DNA of 64,000 nucleotides, from the NCBI GenBank assembly GCA_040755835.1, contig JBFMAB010000036.1, positions 1-64,000 on the forward strand, written 5' to 3'. The stretch is from JADLDB01 sp040755835. Lineage in GTDB: Bacteria > Myxococcota > Myxococcia > Myxococcales > Myxococcaceae. Shown here piece after piece: positions 28,544 through 37,800 of this stretch; the first letter of the stretch is position 1; every line of letters starts with the position of its first letter. The position numbers and the translations under genes were made by a program. The notes below the pieces were generated by a model. That model ran no database searches, was not told the origin of the DNA, and worked only from the letters and a program-made list of their open reading frames with translations.

Positions 28544-28882
28544 GTGCGGGACGGCGCGCACCTCGGCGACGTCGGCGCGGCGATCGGCGAGCTCGCGCAC
28601 CGCGAGGGCTGCGGCGTCGTCACCGGCCGGGGTGGGCACGGCATCGGCCGCGCGATGCACCAGCCGCCGCAAGTCTCGCACCGGGGCGAGCGAGGGCAGG
28701 GGAGGCGGCTCCGCGCGGGCATGGCCTTCACCATCGAGCCGATGATCACCCTTGGCCGGCCCGACGTGCGGACCCTGGAGGACGGCTGGGCCTTCGTCAC
28801 CCGCCAGGGGAGCTGGTCGGCGCAGTTCGAGCACGCCGGGCTCGTCACCGCGCGCGGCTGCGAGGTGCTCACGCGCGCGTGA
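28544..28882 (+). pseudogene. Methionine aminopeptidase remnant (C-terminal half only)
   Basis: From about 28544 the frame aligns well with the C-terminal half of type I methionine aminopeptidases: HLGDVGAAIGELAHREGCGV, GHGIGRAMHQPPQVSH, GMAFTIEPMITLGRPDVRTL and QFEHAGLVT followed by EVLT. Three of the five metal ligands are thus kept (the His of GHGIG, Glu of TIEPM and Glu of QFEH), but the N-terminal half holding the two Asp ligands is absent. The open frame begins at 28463 with unrelated sequence. The stop overlaps the 3' end of lpxB by 14 bp. Read as a decayed second copy of map, since the cell needs an intact map elsewhere. Confidence 0.8.
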
Positions 28883-29999
28883 GGTGGGCGATGACCGCGT
28901 CGGCCGCGCGCTCCGAGGCGCCCTTTGGGCCGAGCACCGCCCGCACCTCGTCGAGGCCGGCGAGACAGGCCTCGCGCGCCGGCCCGTCCCAAAGCGGCTC
29001 GAGCTGCTGCACCACGCGCTCGGCGGTGAACTCGCCCTGCAAGAGCTCCGGCACCACGCGCTTGCCGGCGAGCAGGTTCACCAGGCTGAAGAACGGGATC
29101 TTCACCAGCACCTTGCCCACCGCGTACGACAGCGGGTTCACCCGGTAGACGACCACCATCGGCCGTCGCATGAGCCCCGCCTCCAGCGTCGCGGTGCCGC
29201 TCGCGACGACGGCCACGTCGCTCGCGCCCACCACCTCCGGGGCGCGACCGTCGATGAAGACCGGCGAGAGTCCCGTGCCCTCGAACGGCCCGGTGAGCAG
29301 CTCGCGCGGCAGGCCCGGCGCGACGGGGATGACGAACTGCACGCCCGGCCGCAGCGCCCGCACGCGCCGGCACACCTCCACCAGCGTCGGGAGGATGCGG
29401 GCGATTTCCCCGCGGCGACTGCCCGGCAGCACCGCGAGGATCGGCCTGTCCGCGGCCAGGTCGAGCGAGCGGCGGAACACCGCCGGTTCCGCCACCGCGG
29501 GCACCTGGTCCAGCACCGGGTTTCCGATGTACGTCGCATTCACTCCGCGCTCGCGGAGGAACTGCTCCTCGAACGGGAGGATGCAGAGCAGGCGATCGTA
29601 CCGTCGCGCGATCGTCTTCGTGCGGCCCTCCCGCCAGGCCCACACCGTCGGCGCCACGTAGCCCACCACCGGGATGTCCAGCGCCTTGAGCCGCTTCGCG
29701 AGCCGCAGGTTGAAGTCCGGTACGTCCACCAGCAGCGCGCATGCGGGCCTGCGCTCCTTCGCCGCGCGCTCGAGGTCCCCCATCACGCGCCAGATGCGCG
29801 GCACCTTCGGCAGGACCTCGACGAGCCCCATCACCGAGAGCTCGTGCGCCCCGTGCACCACCTCGAGGCCCTGCGCGGCCAGCTTCGGGCCGCCCATGCC
29901 GAAGAAGCGGAGCTCCGGCCGCTGGCGGCGGAGCGCCGCGACCACGCCGGCCGCGTGTTGGTCCCCCGACGCTTCGCCCGCGACGACCAGCACGTCCAT
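28869..29999 (-). CDS. lpxB: Lipid-A-disaccharide synthase
   Basis: Membrane-associated glycosyltransferase that joins UDP-2,3-diacylglucosamine and lipid X into the lipid A disaccharide. The 376-residue product has the family's usual length and motifs: GEASGDQHAAGVVAALRR, DVPDFNLRLAKRLK, YVAPTVWAWREGR (the family Ser is here Thr), LPFEEQFLRERGV, LPGSRRGEIARILP, ASGTATLEAGLMRRPMVVVY, and VPELLQGEFTAE. The ATG is at 29999. It is divergent from the MsbA-like transporter (83 bp), pairing lipid A synthesis with its likely exporter. Confidence 0.96.
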   Translation of the reverse strand: MDVLVVAGEASGDQHAAGVVAALRRQRPELRFFGMGGPKLAAQGLEVVHGAHELSVMGLVEVLPKVPRIWRVMGDLERAAKERRPACALLVDVPDFNLRLAKRLKALDIPVVGYVAPTVWAWREGRTKTIARRYDRLLCILPFEEQFLRERGVNATYIGNPVLDQVPAVAEPAVFRRSLDLAADRPILAVLPGSRRGEIARILPTLVEVCRRVRALRPGVQFVIPVAPGLPRELLTGPFEGTGLSPVFIDGRAPEVVGASDVAVVASGTATLEAGLMRRPMVVVYRVNPLSYAVGKVLVKIPFFSLVNLLAGKRVVPELLQGEFTAERVVQQLEPLWDGPAREACLAGLDEVRAVLGPKGASERAADAVIAHLTRA

Positions 30000-30082
30000 C
30001 GAGGCCGCGCGTAGCCGAGCACCCCGTTCGAGTAAAGCGACACACCGCCACCCGGCTCGAACTCCGCTATACCTCGCGCGCT

Positions 30083-31894
30083 TTGACGGCCCCGAGGTCC
30101 AGCGCGCCGCTGTTCTCCGCCGTGCGGCGGCTCCTCGAGCTCGGCCGTCCGCACTGGCGCCTCCTGGCGGTCGCCTTCGCCTGCATGGCCGTCGTCGGCC
30201 TCACCACCGGCGCCTACGCCTGGCTCATGGGGCCGGCGCTCCGCTTCCTCCTCACCGGCGGCGCCGAAGGCCTCGGCCGCCTCGGCACGCTCGCCCCGTC
30301 CCTCGAGGCGCTGCCGAGGGAGAACTGGATCTTCGTCTTCCCCGTGGTCGTCCTCGTCATCGGCGCCATCAAGGGCCTCGGCTACCTCGGGCAGTTCTAC
30401 TTCGTTGGCCTCTTCGGTCAGCACGTGGTGGTCGACCTGCGGCGCCGCGTCTTTGAGAAGCTGCTCGGCCTCTCGCCCGCGCAGGTGTCGAGGCGGCTGT
30501 CGGGCGACCTCCTCTCGCGCTTCACCGCCGACGTCGCCGCGATCGAGCAGGCGGCGACGTACACCGTGGCTTCGTGGCTGCGCGACTCGCTGCAGATCGT
30601 CATCCTCGTCGGCGTCGCCGTGTCGCTGTCGTGGAAGCTGTCGCTGCTCGCGCTCGCCGCGGTGCCCGTCGCCATCCTCCCCGCGTCGATGCTGACCCGC
30701 GCGCTCATGGGCCGTACGCGGCAGGGCCAGGCGGCGCTCGGGGCGCTCGCCGCTCAGGTGCAGGAAGGCCTCGGCGCGCTCCGAACCGTGCAGGCCTTCA
30801 ACGCCGAGGCCGCCGAGGCGCAGCGCTTCGCCCGCCTCGCCGGAGACGTCGAGCACGCGCTCACCCGCGCCGCCTGGTCGCGCGCGGCGGTGCCGGGCAT
30901 CATGGAGGTGCTGGCCTCCCTCGCCATCGGCGGCGCGCTGGCCTGGGCCGTGGCGACGAGCGCCGTCGAGCCGCAGGACCTCGTGTCCTTCCTCGGCGCG
31001 GTGGTGCTGCTCTACCAGCCGGCGAAGGATCTCGGCCGCGTCAGCCAGTTCGCCGTCGCCGCCGCCGCCGCGCTCGAGCGCATCGAGGACGTGCTGGCGA
31101 CGCCGCGGGCGGTGGTGGACGCGCCGGGGGCGAAGACGCTGCCGCCGCTGCAGCACGGCATCGAGGTCGAGGACGTCGGCTTCGCGTGGGGCGAGCGCCG
31201 CGCGCTCGACGGTGTGTCCCTGACGATCCCCGTCGGGAAGGTGACGGCGCTGGTGGGCGAGAGCGGCAGCGGCAAGTCGACGCTCACCACGCTGCTGCTC
31301 CGCTTCGAGAAGCCGCAGCGCGGGGCGATCCGCCTCGACGGCGTCGACGTGGAGGACGCGACCATCGCCTCGGTGCGCGCGCAGTTCGCCCTCGTCACGC
31401 AGGAGCCGATGCTCTTCTCTGCCACCGTGCGCGAGAACCTGCTGGCGGCGCGCCCCGGCGCCACCACCGACGAGCTCGAAGCGGCCTGCCGCGTCGCTCA
31501 CGCGCTCGACTTCATCCGCGCGCTGCCGCGGGGGTTCGACACGCCCATCGGCGAGCGCGGGGTGACACTGTCGGGCGGACAGAAGCAGCGCCTGTGCCTC
31601 GCCCGCGCGGTGCTGGCGAACGCGCCGGTGCTGGTGCTCGACGAGGCGACCAGCAACCTCGATCCGGAGGGCGAGCGCGAGGTGCAGCGGGCGCTCGAGG
31701 ACGTCCTCAGAGGGCGCACGGCGCTCGTCATCGCGCACCGGCTGTCCACCGTGCGCCGTGCCGACGCCATCGCCGTGCTGGAGCAGGGCCGTGTGGTGGA
31801 GCGGGGCACCCACGACGAGCTGCTCGCGAAGGCCGGTGTGTACGCGCGGCTGTGGAGGCAGAGCCAGGCGGCGCCGCCGTCAGAAGAGCGGTGA
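30083..31894 (+). CDS. MsbA-like lipid A/phospholipid ABC flippase
   Basis: A 603-residue half-transporter. Six hydrophobic segments occupy the N-terminal 300 residues (LLAVAFACMAVVGLTTGAYA, IFVFPVVVLVIGAIKGLGYL, LQIVILVGVAVSLSWKLSLL, VLASLAIGGALAWAVATSAV and others). The ATPase domain (about 350-595) has Walker A GESGSGKSTLT, Q-loop VTQEPMLFS, signature TLSGGQKQRLCLARA, Walker B VLVLDEATSNLDPE and switch His in IAHRLSTVRRAD. In Gram-negatives MsbA flips lipid A across the inner membrane; the divergent lpxB supports that role. The start is uncertain: TTG 30083 or GTG 30122. The 3' end overlaps the convergent lipoprotein gene by 15 bp. Confidence 0.9.
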   Translation: MTAPRSSAPLFSAVRRLLELGRPHWRLLAVAFACMAVVGLTTGAYAWLMGPALRFLLTGGAEGLGRLGTLAPSLEALPRENWIFVFPVVVLVIGAIKGLGYLGQFYFVGLFGQHVVVDLRRRVFEKLLGLSPAQVSRRLSGDLLSRFTADVAAIEQAATYTVASWLRDSLQIVILVGVAVSLSWKLSLLALAAVPVAILPASMLTRALMGRTRQGQAALGALAAQVQEGLGALRTVQAFNAEAAEAQRFARLAGDVEHALTRAAWSRAAVPGIMEVLASLAIGGALAWAVATSAVEPQDLVSFLGAVVLLYQPAKDLGRVSQFAVAAAAALERIEDVLATPRAVVDAPGAKTLPPLQHGIEVEDVGFAWGERRALDGVSLTIPVGKVTALVGESGSGKSTLTTLLLRFEKPQRGAIRLDGVDVEDATIASVRAQFALVTQEPMLFSATVRENLLAARPGATTDELEAACRVAHALDFIRALPRGFDTPIGERGVTLSGGQKQRLCLARAVLANAPVLVLDEATSNLDPEGEREVQRALEDVLRGRTALVIAHRLSTVRRADAIAVLEQGRVVERGTHDELLAKAGVYARLWRQSQAAPPSEER

Positions 31895-32587
31895 GGCGGC
31901 GTCGTCGCCAAACTCGACGAGCTCGATCGACGCTGTCTCATCGGGCGTCGCGGCCCGGACGAGCCCGCTGATCGGCACCGCGTCGTGGCGGCGGCCGGTG
32001 AAGTCACTCACCACGCCCAGCACCTCGAGGCGAACGGCGGTCGGCGCCGCGCCTTCGAAGCGGCCCGCGGCGGTGCTGACCGTGGTGGCTTCGCCCGGCA
32101 ACGAGGGCGCCTGGAGGAAGGCGGCCCACAGCGGCGACATCGCCTCGCGCATCTTCGCCACCACCGGGCTCGAGTCGACCTCGAAGTCGTAGACGCGGGC
32201 CGCGGTGCCTTCCGCCTGGACGATCGCCCGCCGTGCCAGCGTGACCAGCTCGCCCGCCTGCTTCGGCTCGCGCTCGAGGAGCACGCGCCGCAGCGTCTGT
32301 GTGTCGTATGACAGCTCCTGGATGCCGAGCCACACGCCCTCGGCGGTGCGCGCCTCGATCGCGTAGCGCACCAGGCCCGGGCGCCCGTCGCGGTTCACCG
32401 CGTACACGACGTACTGGCCCACCTCCCACGTGCGCGGCGCGCCGCCTTCGGGCGCTGTCACCGGCGCGGGCACGCGGGCGCGGTAGTCGGTGAGGAGCGC
32501 GTTGGTGCGATCGCGCAGCGCCGCGTGGCCCGACGCGCAGCCCGCGAGCCACGTCCCCGCCAGCAGGATGAGCGCGCCGCGTCGCAC
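31880..32587 (-). CDS. Predicted lipoprotein of unknown function
   Basis: A 235-residue exported protein with signal peptide and lipobox (LLAGTWLAGCASG, Cys about residue 17). The mature part, TWEVGQYVVYAVNRDGRPGL, then VWLGIQELSYDTQTLRRVLL and VDSSPVVAKMREAMSPLWAA, is a mixed alpha/beta domain without a recognised name. The start is a GTG at 32587. It converges with the MsbA-like gene and overlaps its end by 15 bp, and is divergent from the VWA gene. Function unknown; proximity to lipid A genes hints at an envelope role. Confidence 0.78.
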   Translation of the reverse strand: MRRGALILLAGTWLAGCASGHAALRDRTNALLTDYRARVPAPVTAPEGGAPRTWEVGQYVVYAVNRDGRPGLVRYAIEARTAEGVWLGIQELSYDTQTLRRVLLEREPKQAGELVTLARRAIVQAEGTAARVYDFEVDSSPVVAKMREAMSPLWAAFLQAPSLPGEATTVSTAAGRFEGAAPTAVRLEVLGVVSDFTGRRHDAVPISGLVRAATPDETASIELVEFGDDAASPLF

Positions 32588-32667
32588 GCCGCGCTTCTAC
32601 ACCGGGAACCCGCCGGGCGGGCGCGCTGTCTGCGCCGACGTACCAACCCCTGTCGGAGACCTCTCGA

Positions 32668-34602
32668 ATGAAGACGAGCCGCGTGTCGGTGCTGTCCCTG
32701 GTGTGGGCGCTGTCCGCCTGTCAGAGCCGCGAGCCCCAGGCTCCGCCGACCGCGCTGGCGCAGGCGAATCGGTTTCAGAAGCCGGAGAGGCCCCAGGTTG
32801 ACGAGACGGCGAAGTCGGCAGACCGGCCTTCGGCGGACCAGGCCGCGCTCCAGATGAAGATGGCGAAGGCGGCACCGGATCCGGCGCCACGGAAGGACGT
32901 GCTCGGCGGCTCCCGCGAGGCCGACGTCAACTCGGCGTTGTCGGGCGCCTCCGGCGTGGGCGTCGCCAGCCACTCGGGCCTGCTGGGCGCGAAGGGCGGC
33001 GGCGCCATGGCGATGCCGCTGGGCGCCCTCGCGGGCCGCAGCAGCCAGTCGCTCGGGACGGGCGGGCTGGGCCTCAAGGGCGTCGGCGCGGGCGGCGGCG
33101 GGGTGGGCCAGCGCCTCGTCGTCGGCTCCATCGGCACCATTGGCCGCGGTGGCGGCACGGGCGGTTACGGCAGCGCCGTCGGCGGCTTCGGCCGCGGCGT
33201 GCTCATCCCGTCGGGCGGCTCGGCCGAGGTCGCCGGCGGCGAGGACTACGGCTCGACGCGCATCAACGCGTGGACGCTGACCGACGCCGATCACCTGAGC
33301 ACCTTCGCCGTCGACGTCGACACCGCCTCGTACACGCTGGGCCGTCGCAAGCTCTTGTCGGGCGAACTGCCGCCGGCGGACTCGGTGCGCGTCGAGGAGT
33401 GGCTCAACTACTTCCGCTACCGCTACCCGCAGCCCGAGGCCGGCCAGCCGCTCGCGGTGCACCTCGACGCCGCGCCGTCGCCCTTCACGCCGGGCAAGCA
33501 CCTGCTGCGCGTCGGCGTGCAGGGCAGGACGCTCGATCTCTCCGAGCGCAAAGCCGCGCACCTCACCTTCCTCGTCGACGTCTCCGGCTCGATGCAGGGC
33601 GCCGATCGACTTCCACTCGCCAAGCGCGCGCTGCGCATGCTGGTCGACCAGCTGCACGACGGCGACACGGTGGCGCTCGTCACCTACGCCGGCAACGTGC
33701 GGCTCGTGCTGCCGCACACCGGCATGGAGCAGAAGGCGAAGATCCACCAGGCCATCGAGGACCTCTCCGCCGGCGGCAGCACCGCGATGGGATCGGGCAT
33801 CGAGCTCGCGTACCAGCAGGCGCTCAAGGTGCTCGACGGCGAGTCGGTGTCGCGCGTCATCATCCTCTCCGACGGCGACGCGAACGTCGGGCGCACGTCG
33901 CACGAGTCGATCCTCGAGACGATCCACGGCCATGTGAAGGAAGGCGTGACCGTCACCACCGTCGGCTTCGGCATGGGCAACTACAAGTCCGTGCTGATGG
34001 AGCAGCTCGCCGACAAGGGCAACGGCAACCACTACTACGTGGACTCGCTGCTCGCCGCGCGGCGCATCTTCGTCGAGCAGCTCGGCGGCACGCTGCAGGT
34101 GATCGCGCAGGACGTGAAGCTGCAGGTCGACTTCGATCCGAAGCAGGTCAACGCCTACCGTCTCGTCGGCTATGAGAATCGCGACATCGCCGATCGCGAC
34201 TTCCGCAACGACAAGGTGGACGCGGGCGAGATCGGCTCGGGCCACACCGTCACCGCGCTCTACGAGGTCGACCTCAAGGCCGGCGCCGGCGAGGGCTTCG
34301 TCACCGTTCGCCTGCGCGCGAAGGCGCCGCGCGGGACCTCGGCGAAGGAGAAGGCCTTCGTCTTCCCGCAGAGTCACCTCGCGGCGCGCTTCGAGGACGC
34401 CTCCGCCGATCTCCGCTTCGCCGCGGCCGTCATGGGTGCCGCGGAGATCTTCCGCCGCTCGCCGCACGCGGCGGAGTGGAGCTACAGCCAGGTCATGGCG
34501 ATCGCCCGCGCCGCCACCCCCGCCGGCAACGCGGAGCGTCAGGAGTTCCTGTCGCTCCTCGAGCATGCGCAGTCGATCGCCAGTCGTGTCGCTCACCGGT
34601 GA
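32668..34602 (+). CDS. VWA-domain lipoprotein (YfbK/DUF3520-like)
   Basis: A 644-residue predicted lipoprotein with lipobox in VWALSACQS (Cys about 18). A Gly/Ser-rich linker (about 90-190) leads to the conserved NTASYTLGRRKLL-like segment (here DVDTASYTLGRRKLLSGELP) and PADSVRVEEWLNYFRYRYPQ, the N-terminal signature of YfbK-type VWA proteins. The VWA domain (about 295-460) has an intact MIDAS FLVDVSGSMQG (about 300), Thr in AGGSTAMGSG, and Asp in ILSDGDANVG. The C-terminal part (KLQVDFDPKQVNAYRLVGYE and on) is the DUF3520 region. Adhesion or metal-dependent protein binding at the cell surface is inferred. Confidence 0.92.
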   Translation: MKTSRVSVLSLVWALSACQSREPQAPPTALAQANRFQKPERPQVDETAKSADRPSADQAALQMKMAKAAPDPAPRKDVLGGSREADVNSALSGASGVGVASHSGLLGAKGGGAMAMPLGALAGRSSQSLGTGGLGLKGVGAGGGGVGQRLVVGSIGTIGRGGGTGGYGSAVGGFGRGVLIPSGGSAEVAGGEDYGSTRINAWTLTDADHLSTFAVDVDTASYTLGRRKLLSGELPPADSVRVEEWLNYFRYRYPQPEAGQPLAVHLDAAPSPFTPGKHLLRVGVQGRTLDLSERKAAHLTFLVDVSGSMQGADRLPLAKRALRMLVDQLHDGDTVALVTYAGNVRLVLPHTGMEQKAKIHQAIEDLSAGGSTAMGSGIELAYQQALKVLDGESVSRVIILSDGDANVGRTSHESILETIHGHVKEGVTVTTVGFGMGNYKSVLMEQLADKGNGNHYYVDSLLAARRIFVEQLGGTLQVIAQDVKLQVDFDPKQVNAYRLVGYENRDIADRDFRNDKVDAGEIGSGHTVTALYEVDLKAGAGEGFVTVRLRAKAPRGTSAKEKAFVFPQSHLAARFEDASADLRFAAAVMGAAEIFRRSPHAAEWSYSQVMAIARAATPAGNAERQEFLSLLEHAQSIASRVAHR

Positions 34603-34756
34603 CACAAGCCCCCGAAACCTCACATGTCCGAGGTTGGCACACACTGACACGCGCGCCGGGCCGCCAGTTTTCTCGCGCGCCTGGCGCTCGTTTTCTGTCG
34701 ATAAGACTCTGATTTTATTGGCCTTGTTGAGTTGCATTGCCGCTCGGCTGTCGGTA

Positions 34757-34800
34757 GGGAGGCGAGCGCTCCGGGTGGGGAACCCGGTGCCTCCTGGGAG
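34757..34800 (+). promoter_or_regulatory. Structured 5' leader before the M36 protease gene
   Basis: Two nested perfect stems: GGAGGC (34758-34763) with GCCTCC (34789-34794), and CCGGGT (34771-34776) with ACCCGG (34782-34787), separated by a 7-nt asymmetric bulge. The ribosome site GGGAG (34796-34800) follows at once. An AT-rich stretch 34690-34740, unusual for this genome, lies upstream and may hold the promoter. No known riboswitch class was matched. Confidence 0.4.
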
Positions 34801-34808
34801 AAGACCGA

Positions 34809-37800
34809 ATGAGTCGACGGATGCTGGGTGCCCTGGTCGTGGTGCTGTCATCGCAGGCGCTCGCGGCGTTGTCCGAGCACGCGAATCGCGGGCCCTTCGA
34901 CGCCTTCCTGTCGCGACACGACGAAAGGCCGTTGCCCGATGCGCGCGGCTTCTCGCCGGCGGCGCGGGCCGCGTTCGCCGCGGGGCACGTGACGTCCACC
35001 GAGCCGCGCTACGGCGTGCCGACGGTGTTCTGGTCGTCGCGCCCGGCGCCGGGCACCCGCAGCTTCCGCGCGATGGGGTTGTCGCCCGAGCAGGCGGCGC
35101 GCCGCTACCTCTTCACGCACGCGGAGATCTACCGCGGTGCGCCGTCGCGCTGGGCGGAGGCGCTCGTGACGGGCGTGCACGATCTCAAGAACGGCACCGC
35201 CGTCATCGTCACCTTCCAGCAGCGCGTGGCCGGCGTGCGCGTGTTCCGCGACGAGCTCAAGGTGATCATGACGCCCGAGCTCGAGCTGGTCGCGCTCACC
35301 GGCTACCTGACGCCCGAGGTGAAGGCGCTGGGCACCTTCCAGCTGACGCCCGAGTCGGCGATCGCCAGCGCCTTCGCCGACCTCACCGGTCGCGGCCTCG
35401 AGGCGAACCAGCTCAAGGCGCTCGACGTGGCCGACGGCTACCAGCGCTTCCTCCTCGACGGCGAGCCGGTGCCGGCGCGCGTGCGGCCGACCTGGTTCCC
35501 CATGCCCGAGGGCCTCGAGCCCGGGCTGTACGTGGAGCTCGATCTCACCGTCGGCGACACCGACCACGACGCGTACTCGTATGTCGTGTCGGCGGTGGAC
35601 GGCCGCGTGCTGTTCCGCAAGGACCTGGTGGCCTTCGACGCGTACTCGTACAAGGTGTGGGCCGACGCGACGCCGCTGCACGCGCCGCTCGACGGCCCGC
35701 AGGGCAACGACGCCACGCCGCACCCGACGGGCACGCCGAACGGCTTCAACGCGGGCTTCGTGCCGCAGTCGGTGGTGACGCTGGAGCACGGCCCCATCAG
35801 CACCAACGATCCCTGGCTGCCGAACGGCGCCACCGAGACGAACGGCAACAACACCTTCGCCTACGCCGACCTGTCGCGGCCGAACGGCTACGGCGCGGGT
35901 GACGTCGTGCCCACCACCACCGGGCCCAACGCCTTCGAGCGCACCTTCGACACCGCGCAAAACCCGAACGCGAGCGCCGAGCAGCAGCGCGCGGCCGTCA
36001 CGCAGCTCTTCTACAACATCAACTTCTTCCACGACTGGTACTACGACGTCGGCTTCAACGAGGCGTCGGGCAACGCGCAGCAGTCCAACCTGGGCCGCGG
36101 CGGCGCGGGCAACGATCGTCTGCTGGCCGAGGCGCAGGACTACTCGGGCCGGAACAACGCGAACATGTCGACGCCGTCGGACGGCGCGAGCCCCCGCATG
36201 CAGATGTACATCTTCGACGGGCAGTCCTCGGCGAGCGTGACGATCAACACCACGCCGGTGGTGAGCCCCACCACCAACACCGCGACCTTCGGCCCCCAGA
36301 GCTACACCGTGACCGCCGAGGTCGTGCTGGTCGATGACGGCAACACGTCGAACGGCAGCACCACGTCGGACGGCTGCACGGCGAACTTCGTCAACTCGGT
36401 GGCCGGGAAGATCGCGCTCATCGACCGCGGCGTCTGCACGTTCATCAGCAAGGTGCAGAACGCGCAGGCCAATGGCGCGGTGGCGGTGATCATCGCGGAC
36501 AACCAGACGTCATCGAACCCGCCGACGCTGTCAGGCACCGGCACCACCACCATCCCCGCGGTGTCCGTGACGCGCTCGACGGGCCAGTCGCTGCGCATGC
36601 TGCCGGCGGGTACCACCGCGACGCTGACGCGCACCGCGACGGTCGACCGCGACGGCACGCTGGACAACGCCATCGTCGCGCACGAGTGGGGGCACTACAT
36701 CTCCAATCGCCTCATCGGTGACGGCAACGGCATCTCCAACCTGCAGGCCGTGGGCATGGGCGAAGGCTGGTCGGACTTCCACTCGCTGCTGATGGTGGTG
36801 AAGGGGGAGGACGCGATGGTGCCGGCCAACGCCAACTTCAGCGGCGTCTACGGCATGGCGGGCTACACGTCGTACGCGCAGGACCCGCAGGGCTACTACT
36901 TCGGCATTCGCCGCGTCCCGTACTCGACGGACATGACGAAGAACGGGCTCACCTTCAAGCACATCCAGGACAACGTGGCGCTGCCGTCGAACGTGCCGAC
37001 CGCGTTCGGGCAGAACGGGCGTTCCAACTCCGAGGTGCACAACACCGGCGAGGTGTGGGCCACCATGCTGTGGGAGTGCTACGCGGGCCTCCTGCGTGAC
37101 ACGCAGCGGCTCACCTTCGAGCAGGCGCGCGACCGCATGCGCGCCTACCTGGTGGCCGCCTACAAGGCGACCCCGCTCATGCCGACCTTCGTGGACGCGC
37201 GCGACGCGATCCTCGCGGTGGCGGCCGCGAGCGACGCGGCGGACTACGCGATCTTCTGGACGGCCTTCGCCAAGCGCGGCATCGGCATGCTGGCAGTGGC
37301 GCCGGGCCGCGACGCGACCGGGAACATCCCCGTGAAGGAGAGCTTCGACGTCGGCAACGCGCTGGCGATCACCGATGTCACCATCGACGACTCGGTGCGC
37401 AGCTGCGACATGGACGGGCAGCTCGACGCGAAGGAAGACGGCTTCATCACCATCACCATCAAGAACATCGGCGTCGGCACGCTTGGCCAGGCGACGGCCA
37501 CGGTGACGACCACCACGCCGGGCATCACGTTCCCCGACGGGCCGACGGTGCAGGTGCCGCCGCTGACGCCGTTCGCCACCGGCACCGTGAAGGTGAAGGT
37601 CGCGGCCGCCGACATGGTGGGCATCACCGCGGGCACCTTCGAGGTGGCGGTGACGGACCCGACGCTCGTCGTCCCCGGCCCGGTGAGGCGCCCGGCGCTC
37701 TTCCGCCTGAACTTCGACGTGAAGGCGAACGGCTCCGCGCTGGACGACGTGGAGGCCCCGATGTCGCTGTGGACCAGCACGTCGGATCCCAACGGCAACA

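Noticed and set aside
34721..34742. Sigma-54 promoter (TTGGCC...TTGCA)
   Set aside because: The spacing between the GG and GC elements is 12 rather than 10 bases.
34700..34808. Cyclic-di-GMP or cobalamin riboswitch before the M36 protease
   Set aside because: The invariant GCAAA-type and CCGCxACTG-type cores are absent; only a chance GGGAA..CCGGTG match was seen.
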